Positions 1 to 6,153 of a stretch of DNA of 6,202 nucleotides are shown one piece after another. Position numbers and translations under genes: made by a program. Position 1 is the stretch's first letter, and every line of letters begins with the position of its first letter. The notes beneath the pieces are model-generated. The model made no database searches. It had not been told where the DNA came from and saw nothing but the letters and a program-made list of their open reading frames with translations. The stretch comes from an uncultured Lentisphaeria bacterium (lineage in GTDB: Bacteria > Verrucomicrobiota > Lentisphaeria > Victivallales > Victivallaceae). The stretch lies in the NCBI GenBank assembly GCA_903821255.1, contig CAIJKT010000982.1, forward strand, positions 1 through 6,202, written 5' to 3'.

Positions 1-2080
1 GCAGGGTCCAGTTGTCTTTGCCATGTATATTCACGTCATATTTGGCATCCAGAAATGCACGCATACCGGGAATCGAACAGCCGCGAGCCACAGCAAAAAT
101 CCCGCGGTCGTCTGCATAACCGATATTACGGTCTGACAGAAAAAGCCGTGCGACACGATTTTCCAGAAAAATGCGTTCCAGTGGAGAAGTAGCGCTGGTT
201 AGCAAGCTGAAATAAAGGGATGCCGCCTTTTCTATTTCACTGGCGTCAATGGCAACATCTATTTGATGGATTACTTGTGCAGAAGGTCCTGTTGCCAACG
301 CGATTTCCAGTTCCATTTCCTTTCGTGAATCTGTAAGATAACTGTTGTAGCTTAGAGTATTGTAACCGTTTTCGTAAAGCGCGGCATTGGACAATACAGT
401 TTTAGCTCCGGCATAATCACCGCACAATAGCAAATGCTTGGCCAGTATCGCATGCATATGCCGGTAACAGTTCAAATCATTGTTCTGCCGGGATGTCGCG
501 ATCTTTTTCTCCAGCACCCGGCGCACATTCGGCAGTTGTTCACGCAAAAACGCGCGGCGCTGTACAAAATTCATTTCTCCGGCAATATCCTGCACCGCCC
601 AGATAAATGCCAGCGGCGCCATTGTATAATACCAGTAGTCGTCCATATCCGCGGCTTTCTGTCCGAACGCCAGCATGGCATGCCAACTGCCGTGCCAGCG
701 CGGGCGCAATCCCCACATCAGTGCTGAATAGGCCGGCGGGTAATCAATCTGGGCCGCTACTGCGCGATTGAACCATATTGCCATCTCATCGCCGTCCAGC
801 GCACAGGCGACATCCACCAGCAGACCGGCAGCTTCCGGCCATTCAGGATGCATTCTCCACGCCTCTTCCAGATATTGATGTGCCAATTTGCTATGCTCAT
901 TAAACTCTTTAAAACCTTTTTCAGTGACCGCAGACGCATAACCTCCACCGCGCTCTTTCCAGGCTGTTTTAATCTCCATTGTGCCAGCAATCATCCTGGC
1001 AACCCAAGGATCGATTTTTGATTTTTCCAGCAATTGCAGGATTGGTTGCAAAGTCGCGGCGCTGCTGTGGTGCTCAGTCAATAGGTGAAAAATAAATGGC
1101 GGTGGTGCCTGATCCAGTTCTCCATTGCTGATAGCTTCCCTTAACAGCGTTAAAACTTCTCGCCCGGTGGCGTGATTATAAATTATTCGTAACCAAACTG
1201 GCAGCTTTTTATCAGCATGCAACTTGTCCAGAGCAGCCCTCATCAACGTGCGCCTGAATTTTACATCCCGCTCTGGAACTGTCCACAGATAACATACCAG
1301 AAAATATGGAGATGCCGCAGCGCCATCTTTCAAATAAATCTCCCGCCCGGATTTTTCCAATTCGGCAGTTGAGAGATATCCCGGCTGGATACAATAGCAA
1401 GACAACATGGCAGTAATCCAGTCTGCGGCAGTTTGATTAATAACACCAGACTTCAACGGCTCTGTCACCAATCGTAACTTGTAAAAGACAAAAATCTTTT
1501 GCCAATAATCCACACAATCAGTAGATTTTCCTTTGGGCGGAAAGACTATTGAATCATAAATTTTGATCACTTCCTGTGAGGCGCGTCTGCCTTCCAGCGG
1601 CGGCACCGGCTCCCGTCTGGGCGTCATCATCCGCGCACGGTTAAGCTCGAGAATAAATGCTTCAGGGGTTTGACCGCTGTAACCGAATTCTTCCAGAACA
1701 TTGCCGCCGGCATCAAGCAGAATCACTGTCGGATAGGCTTCAACGCCGAATTTTTTCTGCAATGCGTCGTTGGCCTTAGCCTGTACCTCCGCCAGTTTTT
1801 TCGTCCGCGGAAAATCAACCAATACCGCGATTAGATTCTCATTCGCGAATGTCTTGAATTCCGCGCTGTTTAAAATCTGCTGTTCCAGTGATTTACACGC
1901 CGGACACCAATCAGAACCAGTAAACAACAGGAGGATGTTCTTTTTGGCGGCGGCGGCCGTCTTTAGCGCAGATGCATAGTCGCTCTGCCAGTTGACGCCT
2001 TCGACCGGCCCGGCGTGACAAACTGCCATGACGACCATCGCCAGAATAAAACTAATCCAAAATTTCCGCATAATTCGCAT
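1..2080 (-). CDS. Exported thioredoxin-fold protein with helical domain and C-terminal ankyrin repeat (partial, runs off left edge)
   Basis: The frame is open for 693 codons from ATG at 2080 to the window edge, with no stop, so the C-terminus is missing. Residues 1-23 form a signal peptide (basic M-R-I-M-R-K, hydrophobic core, probable cleavage after C-H-A), placing the protein outside the cytoplasm. Residues about 28-147 are a thioredoxin fold: W58-C-P-A-C62 is the redox site and Y116-P117-T118 supplies the cis-proline. Disulfide reductase or isomerase activity is inferred from this. Residues about 150-650 look helical. Within them an H411-P-E-W segment, a W-F-N-R-A-V segment and P460-R-W-H-G-S form a core that I recall from long proteins of Planctomycetes and Lentisphaerae, function unknown. 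From about residue 658 the sequence matches an ankyrin repeat (F-L-D-A-K-Y-D-V-N then D-N-W-T-L at the edge). The start is supported by GGAG 7 nt upstream. It is divergent from the cyclase gene. The thioredoxin call is firm; the substrate is unknown. Confidence 0.88.
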   Translation of the reverse strand, partial: MRIMRKFWISFILAMVVMAVCHAGPVEGVNWQSDYASALKTAAAAKKNILLLFTGSDWCPACKSLEQQILNSAEFKTFANENLIAVLVDFPRTKKLAEVQAKANDALQKKFGVEAYPTVILLDAGGNVLEEFGYSGQTPEAFILELNRARMMTPRREPVPPLEGRRASQEVIKIYDSIVFPPKGKSTDCVDYWQKIFVFYKLRLVTEPLKSGVINQTAADWITAMLSCYCIQPGYLSTAELEKSGREIYLKDGAAASPYFLVCYLWTVPERDVKFRRTLMRAALDKLHADKKLPVWLRIIYNHATGREVLTLLREAISNGELDQAPPPFIFHLLTEHHSSAATLQPILQLLEKSKIDPWVARMIAGTMEIKTAWKERGGGYASAVTEKGFKEFNEHSKLAHQYLEEAWRMHPEWPEAAGLLVDVACALDGDEMAIWFNRAVAAQIDYPPAYSALMWGLRPRWHGSWHAMLAFGQKAADMDDYWYYTMAPLAFIWAVQDIAGEMNFVQRRAFLREQLPNVRRVLEKKIATSRQNNDLNCYRHMHAILAKHLLLCGDYAGAKTVLSNAALYENGYNTLSYNSYLTDSRKEMELEIALATGPSAQVIHQIDVAIDASEIEKAASLYFSLLTSATSPLERIFLENRVARLFLSDRNIGYADDRGIFAVARGCSIPGMRAFLDAKYDVNIHGKDNWTL

Positions 2081-2086
2081 TATTTT

Positions 2087-2090
2087 CTCC
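2087..2090 (-). promoter_or_regulatory. Ribosome binding site of the thioredoxin-fold gene
   Basis: On the minus strand GGAG lies 6 nt before the ATG at 2080 (GGAGAAAATA-ATG). It selects this ATG over the in-frame ATG three codons later at 2071, which has no comparable purine-rich site. The first ATG also gives the normal basic N-region of a signal peptide. Confidence 0.6.
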
Positions 2091-2112
2091 AATGGTTAAA
2101 ATATGAAGCCGC

Positions 2113-2138
2113 ATCAGGTGACAGAATTCAACCCTGAT
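2113..2138. repeat. Inverted repeat ATCAGG-14 nt-CCTGAT in the divergent intergenic region
   Basis: ATCAGG at 2113-2118 and CCTGAT at 2133-2138 are perfect complements separated by 14 nt. The same five-base half-site occurs in the palindrome at 2215-2229. It could be a spaced operator or a weak hairpin in the leader of the minus-strand gene. Six-base arms can arise by chance, so function is unproven. Confidence 0.35.
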
Positions 2139-2179
2139 ATCCTCTTCCGTTGTACGGCAAAATTCAAAAAAAACGCCTT

Positions 2180-2208
2180 ACGTTACCTCAACAAGACGGC
2201 TTTGTCAA
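2180..2208 (-). promoter_or_regulatory. Possible sigma70-type promoter for the thioredoxin-fold gene
   Basis: Reading the minus strand, a perfect TTGACA (2208-2203) is followed after 17 nt by TAACGT (2185-2180), which matches the -10 consensus at only three of six positions. Initiation would fall near 2173, giving an untranslated leader of roughly 90 nt. The inverted repeat at 2113-2138 lies in that leader, and the palindrome at 2215-2229 sits just upstream of the -35. The -35 match is good and the -10 is weak, so this is a candidate only. Confidence 0.35.
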
Positions 2209-2214
2209 CTCGCT

Positions 2215-2229
2215 AATCAGACGCTGATT
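2215..2229. repeat. 15-bp palindrome AATCAG-ACG-CTGATT, possible operator
   Basis: AATCAG (2215-2220) and CTGATT (2224-2229) are perfect inverted copies around a 3-nt centre, a geometry common for dimeric transcription factors. It lies about 6 bp upstream of the candidate -35 of the minus-strand promoter, where an activator or a repressor could act. It is about 68 bp upstream of the candidate -35 of the cyclase promoter. It reuses the ATCAG half-site of the repeat at 2113-2138. I do not recognise the regulator. Confidence 0.4.
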
Positions 2230-2296
2230 GATATTCAAGAAAGACAATACGGCGAAAACCACTAAGCCGGGCTGAAAGCATCCAGTAATTCACGGT

Positions 2297-2324
2297 TTGA
2301 GTTTCGCACGCAGCGGGTTATATT
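2297..2324 (+). promoter_or_regulatory. Probable sigma70-type promoter for the cyclase gene
   Basis: TTGAGT (2297-2302, four of six -35 matches), a 16-nt spacer and TATATT (2319-2324, five of six -10 matches) form the best plus-strand promoter in the gap. Transcription would begin near 2331. That leaves about 50 nt before the ATG at 2382 but only about 9 nt before the alternative GTG at 2340, so the promoter argues for the ATG start. Confidence 0.45.
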
Positions 2325-2381
2325 TATTAGACGAGGCAGGTGGCATTAATATTTCAAATAACTACGGAAAGCGGCGCTCCT

Positions 2382-4463
2382 ATGAATCTATTAAAGCAGA
2401 GAACCTTCAATGTGGACATTGTGTTTGTGTTTACTTCACTGATCGTTACGACCGTGCTGATTATTACCGCATTCATCTATTTCAAAAACAAAACATCAAC
2501 CCTTGAACTGGTCAAAGACAGTTTCCAGCAGCAGGCTGAGGCGGTCACCCAGAAAACCGACAACTACCTGAAAGCCGCCCGGTTCACTACGGAAATCGCA
2601 GCCGAGGTTTTTGGCGGCGACAACCTGAAATTGGGTTTAAAAACCGGGCAGGCGGCATATCTCCTTAAAGTAATCATGACCCAGAAGCAGATAGCATTCT
2701 GTTATTTCGGGGACGAACAGGGAAATTTTCTTCAGGCAGGCGTCATCGGCGACGACATTTACATCAAGCATATTTCCAGACTGGACGAAAAGGCTTACAC
2801 CGTTTTTGATTATTATAACAAAGATTCAAAAGTAATACGGCAGGAGTCTTTTGCCGACAGCAAATATGATCCGCGGACCAGACCGTGGTATATCGGCGCC
2901 AGAGCTGCCGGAAAAACTTTCTGGACTGAACCGTACATCTTTTTCGAAAACGGCAATCCGGGCATCACAGTCTCCTGCCCGGTTTACAATCAGGATAAAA
3001 GCATTAAAGGCATCATCGCCGCGGATATTACGCTTGACGGACTTTCTGAATTCATCAGAAAAGCGGACATTTGTAAAAGCGGGATTGCTTTCATGGTGGA
3101 TGAAAAAAATCTGCTGCTGGCCTTTTCCGATCCGAACCGGATGGTGACCGCCGAAAGCGGAAGAATCCGCAGATTGACTCCGGAGGAATTAAACATTCCG
3201 CAAGTGACAGACGCAGTCAGGAAATATAAAGACAACGGCGGCAGATTGTTTTTATATGATACTGACAACACTTCATACCTCGCGTATTTCGCGCTCTTCC
3301 CCAAAGAGTTCGGCAAGGCTTGGCGATTCGTTTTTATTGCTCCGGAAGACGTTTTTCTCGGCCCGATGAAAAATACGCTGAGAATGACGCTGCTGTTGTC
3401 GCTGGCGGTCATGCTCATCGCGGTGGCCGCGGCAGTAACTCTTGCCCGGCAGATATCAAGACCGATAGAGAAGCTGGCGCAGGAAGTGCTCGAAGTTAAA
3501 AACTTCAATCTGGAGAACCGGGCGCATATAAAATCCCATATCCACGAGATCCAGACCATGGATTCAGCAGTTAAAACCATGAAAAACAGCCTGAAGGCGT
3601 TCAAACGGTATGTGCCGTCCGTGCTGGTCAATCAGCTCATTGCTTCGGGCGAGGATGTCACCGTCGGCGGCCGAGACCGGGAGCTGACGCTGTTCTTCTC
3701 CGATATCGCCGGCTTTACCGATATTTCCGAAAGCATTCCGCCCAAAGAACTGATGCTGCAACTGTCGGATTATTTCGACCGGGTGACGCAGATCATTGAA
3801 TCCGAGAAAGGCACCCTGGATAAATTTATCGGCGACGCCGTCATGGCTTTCTGGGGCGCCCCGATTGCCAATGATGACCATGCCGTCATGGCCTGCCGGG
3901 CGGCTTTGAGATGCCAGAAGGCGATCAGTGAATTGAATACCGGATGGCTGAAAGCCGGGAAATATCCTTTCCACACCAGAATCGGACTTCACTCCTGCTA
4001 CACGGTTGTGGGAAATATGGGGTCAAGACAGCGCCTCAATTACACGGTCATCGGCGACGGGGTCAACCTGGCCAGCCGCCTTGAAGGCTTGAACAAAATT
4101 TATCAGACCGGAATCATCATCAGCAAGGCAACCCACAGGTATGTGCAGAATATTTTTATTTGCAGAATCCTTGATCAGATCGCGGTAAAAGGCAAAAGCC
4201 AGAGTGTGGTCATTTACGAACTGCTGGCGGACAAGGAGTCGCCGGATTCCGCCGCCATGGAAACTCTTGCCCGGGATTTCCAGGCCGCCTACAGTTCATA
4301 TCTGAAAAGAGAGTGGAGCAAGGCAAAAGAGATGTTCCAGGTCATCCTGAAGAATTTCCCGGAAGACCATGCCGCGGCAATTTATGTCGAGCGCTGTGAT
4401 AAATATCTTCTGAATGAACCGGACGAATCCTGGAGCGGCATCAGCCGCGTCGATACGAAATAA
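2382..4463 (+). CDS. Membrane class III adenylate cyclase with double Cache sensor, HAMP and TPR-like tail
   Basis: This 693-residue protein should convert ATP to cAMP at the inner face of the membrane in response to an extracytoplasmic ligand. TM1 spans residues 13-34 and TM2 residues 335-354. The loop between them (about 35-334) is a double Cache domain with the hallmark D163-P-R-T-R-P-W-Y170 and G-I-I-A-A-D215. HAMP follows (about 355-405), then the F407-K-R-Y-V-P linker seen before many bacterial cyclase domains. The catalytic domain (about 430-610) has metal-binding D441 (F-F-S-D-I-A-G-F-T) and D485 (D-K-F-I-G-D), purine-selecting K481 and T555, and transition-state N562 and R566, so all key residues are present. 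The Lys/Thr pair indicates ATP and class IIIb. Residues about 628-677 resemble a TPR pair. An in-frame GTG at 2340 would add 14 residues; its GAGG is only 3 nt away and almost coincides with the predicted transcription start, so I prefer ATG 2382 (GGAAAG 10 nt upstream). It converges on the next gene with a 7-bp gap. Confidence 0.93.
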   Translation: MNLLKQRTFNVDIVFVFTSLIVTTVLIITAFIYFKNKTSTLELVKDSFQQQAEAVTQKTDNYLKAARFTTEIAAEVFGGDNLKLGLKTGQAAYLLKVIMTQKQIAFCYFGDEQGNFLQAGVIGDDIYIKHISRLDEKAYTVFDYYNKDSKVIRQESFADSKYDPRTRPWYIGARAAGKTFWTEPYIFFENGNPGITVSCPVYNQDKSIKGIIAADITLDGLSEFIRKADICKSGIAFMVDEKNLLLAFSDPNRMVTAESGRIRRLTPEELNIPQVTDAVRKYKDNGGRLFLYDTDNTSYLAYFALFPKEFGKAWRFVFIAPEDVFLGPMKNTLRMTLLLSLAVMLIAVAAAVTLARQISRPIEKLAQEVLEVKNFNLENRAHIKSHIHEIQTMDSAVKTMKNSLKAFKRYVPSVLVNQLIASGEDVTVGGRDRELTLFFSDIAGFTDISESIPPKELMLQLSDYFDRVTQIIESEKGTLDKFIGDAVMAFWGAPIANDDHAVMACRAALRCQKAISELNTGWLKAGKYPFHTRIGLHSCYTVVGNMGSRQRLNYTVIGDGVNLASRLEGLNKIYQTGIIISKATHRYVQNIFICRILDQIAVKGKSQSVVIYELLADKESPDSAAMETLARDFQAAYSSYLKREWSKAKEMFQVILKNFPEDHAAAIYVERCDKYLLNEPDESWSGISRVDTK

Positions 4464-4470
4464 GGAAAGT

Positions 4471-5988
4471 TTAATTATTTCCTGCGTCAGTTTGTTTTCC
4501 GGACGGCGCTGCCGCGCTTATCTCTATTTGCCGGTTCGGGAGAGAAGATGCTTCCTGCCTGGCGCCGTCCGGCCAGATAATGGTGAGTTTTAACGGAGCG
4601 TCGCCGGTTTTGCCGAGACCGAAATGCAGCGTTGGCTCGTTCTGATTGCCGCTTCCGGTGCCGGCTTCCACCTGACGGATAATTTTTTTATCTCCGGTAT
4701 CAACTATAACTTTGGCTCCGATAGCCATGGTGTCCGGCGCTTTTCCGGAAAGTTTTATTTTCAGCCAGTCGCCGCCGCGGGAAATGTTGCGATAAAGCCT
4801 GCCGCCGGTAATCAGGTCAATTCTGCCGTCGTTGTCAAAATCAGCGAATGCCGCCTGGTAAGTAAGAGCGGAACGCGTTCCGGCAACCTCCGTGACGTCA
4901 CGGAATTTCCAGTTGCCGAGATTGCGGAACAGCCTGCTTGAATCGCCCTTATATACCGTGGTGAAGAACAGGTCGATTCTGCCGTCATTATCCACGTCCG
5001 CGGCGGCGGGAGAGGCGTATGATTCCTGCCATGGTATTGCCGCCGCGGCGCTTTTGTCAACAAAGCGGTATTTGTCCGCCGGGCCGCTGTTCTGTAAAAA
5101 TTGCGGACGGTCCTGCCATTCAGGCGGATGTGAAAAGTTTCCGACAAAAAGATCGAAATAAGTGTCATTGTCGAAATCAGCCCAGACGGAACCGATGCTA
5201 TGCCCTGAACTGCCGTAAGCGAAACCGTGTTCATTTTTTATTATGACATCTTTGCGTTCACTTCCGGCGCACCCGTATTCCCTGGCTTCGTTCAGAAATT
5301 TCCAGTTGCCGTAGTTGACCCACAGAAAGTTGGGCGCCAGCCGGTAGTTGGAAACATAGATGTCCATTTTGCCGTCATTGTTGAAATCGCAGCAGGTTAC
5401 GCCGCGCCCGGGCATTGTGTGTCCGCCGGACGCAACCCATTGCAGCTCCAGCGCACCATGATTGTTGCGCAGAATAATATCGGGGAAATATAGATGCGCC
5501 TCCCAGTCTTCGTAATTAGCCACATATAAGTCCGGATAACCGTCGCCGTCCAGATCCGCGGCGGCGGCGGCCATGGGATATTGCAGATACGGATTAGCCG
5601 CTGCCTTGCCGGGAATAAAGCGGAAACCGCCCTGATTCAGGTAAAGCGCACCCTGCCCTTTTACAAAGTACAAATCAATTCTCCCGTCGCCGTTGAAATC
5701 GGCGGCAACGCAGGGACTCAAATCATGATTGGCAATCCCCGACATATCGGTAACGTCGGTAAAATATTTGCCGTTATGGTTGCGCCAGATTCTGCCGTCC
5801 GCAATCAGATCAACCCGGCCGTCATTGTCCAGATCAACCCAGGCCGCGCAGCGACCTTTGCTTTTCAAGCCCGCCTGTTCCGTAACATCTTCAAACTTCA
5901 CATGTTGATCTTCCGGATTCGTATCAGCCCGCAGGGCGAAAGCAGGCGACAGAATAATCATGATTAGAGCCAGTAATAATATTCTCAT
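4471..5988 (-). CDS. Secreted FG-GAP/VCBS-repeat CRTAC1-family protein with ASPIC/UnbV domain
   Basis: A 505-residue exported protein. Residues 1-18 or 1-21 are a signal peptide (M-R-I-L-L-L-A-L core, cleavage after A-F-A or L-R-A). Residues about 30-401 contain seven FG-GAP/VCBS repeats, each with an integrin-alpha-like calcium loop of the form D-x-D-x-D-G-x-x-D, starting at residues 52, 97, 145, 201, 271, 331 and 383. Seven such repeats predict one complete seven-bladed beta-propeller. Residues about 422-495 form an ASPIC/UnbV domain (I-G-A-K-V, then E-P-T-L-H-F-G-L-G, then I-I-W-P-D-G). Members of this family are extracellular and thought to act in adhesion or carbohydrate/protein binding; no enzymatic site is visible. 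The start ATG at 5988 has GGGA 5 nt upstream and gives the signal peptide directly. It converges on the cyclase gene. The domain call is firm; the ligand is unknown. Confidence 0.93.
   Translation of the reverse strand: MRILLLALIMIILSPAFALRADTNPEDQHVKFEDVTEQAGLKSKGRCAAWVDLDNDGRVDLIADGRIWRNHNGKYFTDVTDMSGIANHDLSPCVAADFNGDGRIDLYFVKGQGALYLNQGGFRFIPGKAAANPYLQYPMAAAAADLDGDGYPDLYVANYEDWEAHLYFPDIILRNNHGALELQWVASGGHTMPGRGVTCCDFNNDGKMDIYVSNYRLAPNFLWVNYGNWKFLNEAREYGCAGSERKDVIIKNEHGFAYGSSGHSIGSVWADFDNDTYFDLFVGNFSHPPEWQDRPQFLQNSGPADKYRFVDKSAAAAIPWQESYASPAAADVDNDGRIDLFFTTVYKGDSSRLFRNLGNWKFRDVTEVAGTRSALTYQAAFADFDNDGRIDLITGGRLYRNISRGGDWLKIKLSGKAPDTMAIGAKVIVDTGDKKIIRQVEAGTGSGNQNEPTLHFGLGKTGDAPLKLTIIWPDGARQEASSLPNRQIEISAAAPSGKQTDAGNN
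4499..4572. repeat. Perfect 11-bp inverted repeat spanning the 3' end of the CRTAC1-like gene
   Basis: CCGGACGGCGC at 4499-4509 is exactly complementary to GCGCCGTCCGG at 4562-4572, with 52 nt between. Both arms are coding (P-D-G-A and A-P-S-G on the minus strand). No T-run follows in either direction, so it is not a standard intrinsic terminator. It could be GC-rich coding coincidence. Confidence 0.4.
4813..5835 (-). repeat. Seven FG-GAP/VCBS calcium-loop repeats within the CRTAC1-like gene
   Basis: The loops read D-L-D-N-D-G (residue 52), D-F-N-G-D-G (97), D-L-D-G-D-G (145), D-F-N-N-D-G (201), D-F-D-N-D-T (271), D-V-D-N-D-G (331) and D-F-D-N-D-G (383). Spacing is 45-70 residues, as expected for propeller blades. 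The repetition is visible in the DNA as recurring CCGTC(A/G)TTGTC-like segments on the plus strand. The fifth loop has Thr where the others have Gly. Confidence 0.85.
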
Positions 5989-6067
5989 TTCAATCCCGCA
6001 TCTGTGATATTAAAAAATAATTGGATAATTTGTATTCAACCCACATGCACAAGTTTAAACAGCGCTT

Positions 6068-6094
6068 AATTTAGGAACTGGAACAAAATGTCAA
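6068..6094 (-). promoter_or_regulatory. Weak promoter candidate for the CRTAC1-like gene
   Basis: TTGACA (6094-6089) is a perfect -35 and TAAATT (6073-6068) matches four of six -10 positions, but the 15-nt spacer is shorter than the usual 16-18. Initiation near 6061 would give a leader of about 70 nt before the ATG at 5988. The -35 overlaps the TGA that ends the small frame at 6091-6153. Confidence 0.28.
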
Positions 6095-6153
6095 TCGGGG
6101 TACAAAACTTTAGCTTTGGTGTTTTCATGCAGCACTTCATTGATTTTACGCAT
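6091..6153 (-). pseudogene. 20-codon frame, possible remnant of an IS21-type IstA N-terminus
   Basis: The minus-strand frame from ATG 6153 to TGA 6091 begins M-R-K-I-N-E-V-L, which resembles the usual opening of IS21-family IstA transposases as I remember them. The resemblance stops after eight residues and the frame ends after twenty. A short purine-rich AAGAG lies upstream. It may be a truncated transposase start, or chance. I see no terminal repeats or target duplication inside the window. Confidence 0.2.

Noticed and set aside
434..727. 97-codon plus-strand frame
   Set aside because: It is antisense to the continuous thioredoxin-fold gene, which stays open across this region and contains recognisable motifs.
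2018..2080. Lipoprotein signal (lipobox) in the thioredoxin-fold protein
   Set aside because: C21 is preceded by M-A-V rather than a small residue at -1; C-H-A is a better signal peptidase I site.
2166..2173. Run of eight A in the divergent gap as part of a terminator
   Set aside because: No adjoining GC-rich stem of useful length on either strand.
2297..2506. 69-codon plus-strand frame starting with TTG before the cyclase
   Set aside because: It overlaps the cyclase start in another frame, and its start codon coincides with the predicted -35 box.
2990..3631. 213-codon open frame on the minus strand
   Set aside because: It is antisense to the Cache/HAMP part of the cyclase, shows no recognisable domain, and the plus-strand frame has clear conserved motifs through the same bases.
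3564..3992. 142-codon minus-strand open frame
   Set aside because: It lies opposite the cyclase linker and catalytic core; its sequence is explained as the complement of conserved cyclase codons.
3822..4046. Guanylate cyclase activity
   Set aside because: Guanylate cyclases normally carry Glu and Cys at the purine-selecting positions; here they are Lys and Thr.
4435..4448. GCGGC-ATCA-GCCGC hairpin at the end of the cyclase gene as a terminator
   Set aside because: Stem of five pairs inside the coding sequence, and no T-run follows on either strand.
4812..5234. 140-codon minus-strand frame overlapping the propeller gene
   Set aside because: It is a frame-shifted reading of the FG-GAP repeats, Arg/Thr/Ser-rich and without a domain.
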